From: a virus
DNA length: 33,526 nt
Reading direction: 5' to 3' (one strand)
IMG/VR virus record: IMGVR_UViG_3300044533_000637
Location: 1 to 33,526 of that record
Numbering within the stretch: position 1 is the first letter of the stretch; every line of letters starts with the position of its first letter. A program made the position numbers and the translations under genes. A model generated the notes under the pieces. The model ran no database searches. It was not told the origin of the DNA and saw only the letters and a list, made by a program, of their open reading frames with translations. Of this stretch, positions 31,485 to 33,526 are shown piece by piece.

Positions 31485-33177
31485 AGAGTTAAGTTTAGAA
31501 CGTAAACGATTACAAGCGGAGGGTAGATTACCACCTTGGATTATCACAAACAGTTGGCAATTATTGAAAGAAAAGTACGTATCAGAGAAGTATCCTGATT
31601 TGTTATCAATATACACACGAATAGCTAGACATGCAGCATCCTATACACCTGATCCAGTCACATGGGAAGATAAGTTTTTTGATATCATGTGGAAAGGTTG
31701 GTTAATCCCTAGTACACCTGTGATGGCAAATATGGGTACAGGTTTCGGATGCCCTGTCAGTTGTTCAGGTGGCTCAATAGAGGATCAAGTATATGACTTT
31801 TATGAAAAACAAAAAGAAGTTGCAGTACTTAGTCAACAAGGTTACGGAACGTCTAACTACCTTGGGAATATCCGTTCTAGAGGTAGCGCTATCAGTGGTG
31901 TTGCTGGTAGTGCTTCTGGTGTATTGCCTGTATTTAAAGGCTTTGTAAAGGTAGCACAAGATATCTCTCAGGGCTCACAAAGACGTGGTGCATGGGCAGG
32001 TTACTTAGAAATTGACCATGCTGACTTTGATGAGCTTGTGACACATATAACAAAGCATCCTGATGATGCCAATGTAGGTTGGATTATCAATGATGCGTTT
32101 ATTGAACGTCTTAACAACGGTGATGCAGATGCTATCAGACGTTACCAGCGTGCAATGAAGCTTAGACTGCTTGGTAAAGGTTACTTCTTCTTTATCGATA
32201 AAGTAAATCGTGCTAATCCCCCAATGTATGTAGCTAAAGGGTTAGAAGTTAAAGCTTCAAACTTATGTACTGAAATAGCATTGTTCAGTGGTAAATATAA
32301 AGAAGAAGAATATACATTTGCATGTGTATTATCGTCTATGAATGCATTATACTATGATGATTGGAGTAAGACAGATGCTGTATTCATTGCTACAGTGTTC
32401 TTAGATTGCGTTAACCAAGATCAAATTGAAATTGGTAAGAAACGCAAAGGTATGGAGCGTATTGTAAGGTTCTCTGAAAAATCTAGAGCATTAGGTTTAG
32501 GCATGCTAGGCTTCCACAGTTACTTACAAGAAAAGATGCTACCATTTGATTCATTTGAAGCTCACAATCTCAGTCAATCAATGTTCTATCACTTGTATGA
32601 CAAAGCGCGAGATGCATCAAGATGGATGGCTCGTGAATGGGGTGAACCTGAATGGTGTCGCGGTCATGGAATGCGTAATACACATTTAATAGCTATTGCA
32701 CCTAACTTATCATCGGCATTATTTGCAGGAGGTATGTCACAAGGTATTGAACCGATCTACAAGAATGCATTTGTACAAAACACCGCTGGTGGCAAAATGT
32801 TTAGATCTTCACCTAAGCTTAGAGAAATCATTAAGTCGCACGGTGAAGATGTAACAGCTGCAATGAAGCGTATTGTAGATGATAATGGTTCAGTTCAGAA
32901 TGAAGATTATCTAACTGATGAAGAAAAGGCTGTGTTTAAAACAGCATTTGAAATTTCACCTGAAGCAATTATTAGACTTGCATCTGCTCGTCAAAGATAT
33001 ATTGATCAGGCTCAATCTATTAACCTTTTCTTTAGTGCCGATGAGAGTGAAGCTTATATCTCACAGATTCATCAAATGGCATTTCAGGATGAGGGTATTA
33101 AGTCGTTATATTATATCAGGACTACTAATGGAATCAAATCAAACGCAGCAGGAGAATGTATCGCTTGTCACGCTTAG
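31477..33177 (+). CDS. nrdA: Ribonucleotide reductase large subunit, short form
   Basis: A 566-residue catalytic subunit that reduces ribonucleotides to deoxyribonucleotides. ATG 31477 overlaps the nrdB stop; the longer frame from 31384 lies inside nrdB. Key residues are Cys92 or Cys96 (GCPVSCSG), SNLCTEI with Asn262, Cys264 and Glu266, Cys283 (FACVLSS), the PNLSSALFAGGMSQGIEP loop, Tyr545-Tyr546 (KSLYYIRT) of the radical path, and a C-terminal Cys pair, CIACHA (561, 564). The N-terminal ATP cone of E. coli NrdA (761 residues) is missing. It looks like the minimal phage reductases, such as those from cyanophages. Overall activity regulation by ATP/dATP would then be absent. Confidence 0.93.
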   Translation: MYRELSLERKRLQAEGRLPPWIITNSWQLLKEKYVSEKYPDLLSIYTRIARHAASYTPDPVTWEDKFFDIMWKGWLIPSTPVMANMGTGFGCPVSCSGGSIEDQVYDFYEKQKEVAVLSQQGYGTSNYLGNIRSRGSAISGVAGSASGVLPVFKGFVKVAQDISQGSQRRGAWAGYLEIDHADFDELVTHITKHPDDANVGWIINDAFIERLNNGDADAIRRYQRAMKLRLLGKGYFFFIDKVNRANPPMYVAKGLEVKASNLCTEIALFSGKYKEEEYTFACVLSSMNALYYDDWSKTDAVFIATVFLDCVNQDQIEIGKKRKGMERIVRFSEKSRALGLGMLGFHSYLQEKMLPFDSFEAHNLSQSMFYHLYDKARDASRWMAREWGEPEWCRGHGMRNTHLIAIAPNLSSALFAGGMSQGIEPIYKNAFVQNTAGGKMFRSSPKLREIIKSHGEDVTAAMKRIVDDNGSVQNEDYLTDEEKAVFKTAFEISPEAIIRLASARQRYIDQAQSINLFFSADESEAYISQIHQMAFQDEGIKSLYYIRTTNGIKSNAAGECIACHA

Positions 33178-33319
33178 CCCAAGTCATTTCGTGCTAAGTG
33201 GTAATAGCAGAGACCGCAGAAAACAATTACGGGCGTTGTATCGTAAGTATAAGTATGTTCAAGCATATCAGTGGGGAACTACTGGTTATCGTATTAATGA
33301 ATATTTAGCGTGGAATTAG
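33128..33319 (+). CDS. Small basic protein after ribonucleotide reductase
   Basis: A 63-residue basic protein starting at ATG 33128, inside the end of the large-subunit gene (50-base overlap), with AGGA at 33118-33121 as ribosome site. It has a basic stretch (RDRRKQLRALYRKYKY) and ends with YRINEYLAWN. Frame overlap with a conserved gene makes the exact start uncertain; the frame after 33177 is well supported. Function unknown. Confidence 0.5.
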   Translation: MESNQTQQENVSLVTLSPSHFVLSGNSRDRRKQLRALYRKYKYVQAYQWGTTGYRINEYLAWN

Positions 33320-33321
33320 TT

Positions 33322-33526
33322 ATGACAATTGGACCAAGCAGACAAACAGATTACCCTAAAATTTTTAAAGATACAAAGTGGGATCGTAATTCGCGAAGTG
33401 ATGATTTCTTTCTTTGTAACAACATGAATAAATTTGCAAAAGAATTTGATTTGCAAAAACATATGCCTTTAACTGGGCGCCAAGCTGCTATATTACATCG
33501 AAAATGGGAATATTATGCAGATCATT
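33322..33526 (+). CDS. Hypothetical protein, cut by the window end
   Basis: An open frame from ATG 33322 to the window edge (68 codons seen). It begins MTIGPSRQTDYPKIFKDTKW and includes KFAKEFDLQKHMPLTGRQAA. It starts two bases after the preceding stop and has no strong ribosome site. Too little is seen for an assignment. Confidence 0.55.
   Translation, partial: MTIGPSRQTDYPKIFKDTKWDRNSRSDDFFLCNNMNKFAKEFDLQKHMPLTGRQAAILHRKWEYYADH

Noticed and set aside
1-33526. tRNA genes, CRISPR arrays, insertion sequences, integrase or attachment sites
   Set aside because: I saw no cloverleaf, no regularly spaced repeat array, and no transposase or integrase motif in any frame.

Overview
This window is part of a tailed-phage genome with low G+C, roughly 35% over most of its length. 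Every gene I accept lies on the + strand. Genes are tightly packed, start and stop codons often overlap, and Shine-Dalgarno sites are clear, which suggests a phage of a Gram-negative bacterium. It combines lambda-like (siphovirus) tail genes with a T7-like transcription and replication set: a single-subunit RNA polymerase, a gp2.5-like ssDNA-binding protein, a family A DNA polymerase, a 5'-3' exonuclease and a gp4-like primase-helicase. That mixture is known from phages such as Xp10. I could not identify the host or a closest relative.

Layout. 1-15025 is the end of the late structural operon: the 3' part of a very long tape measure gene that enters from the left, two tail proteins, a gpJ-like tail tip protein, a tail fibre with a self-cleaving S74 chaperone domain, an Ig/FN3-repeat surface protein, two tiny genes (one holin-like) and a PhoH-like ATPase. 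15026-15438 has no gene; it holds a strikingly GC-rich 240 bp block followed by two T3-like promoter motifs. 15439-18634 is an early-type region of about a dozen small unknown genes. It has three near-identical 24 bp promoter-like motifs, two strong intrinsic terminators, and, between 16425 and 16542, an RNA pseudoknot joined directly to a complete hammerhead ribozyme. 18720-21167 carries two tiny membrane proteins and the RNA polymerase. 21176-24087 holds more small genes and a SleB-like cell wall hydrolase that is preceded by a second copy of the pseudoknot. 24164-33526 is the DNA replication and nucleotide module, ending with class I ribonucleotide reductase subunits and two small genes, the last cut by the window edge.

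How it works together (inference). Early transcripts probably start at the 24 bp motifs and make small host-takeover proteins and then the phage RNA polymerase. That polymerase may read promoters of the AATTAACCCT type found before the early region and before the replication module. The replication proteins form a T7-type replisome. MazG-like, gp1.7-like and NrdAB proteins supply dNTPs, and the nucleases would break down or process DNA. Late genes build a long flexible tail.

The least ordinary features are the pseudoknot and hammerhead pair, the second pseudoknot whose stem 1 differs in sequence but still pairs, and the GC-rich island at the late/early junction.
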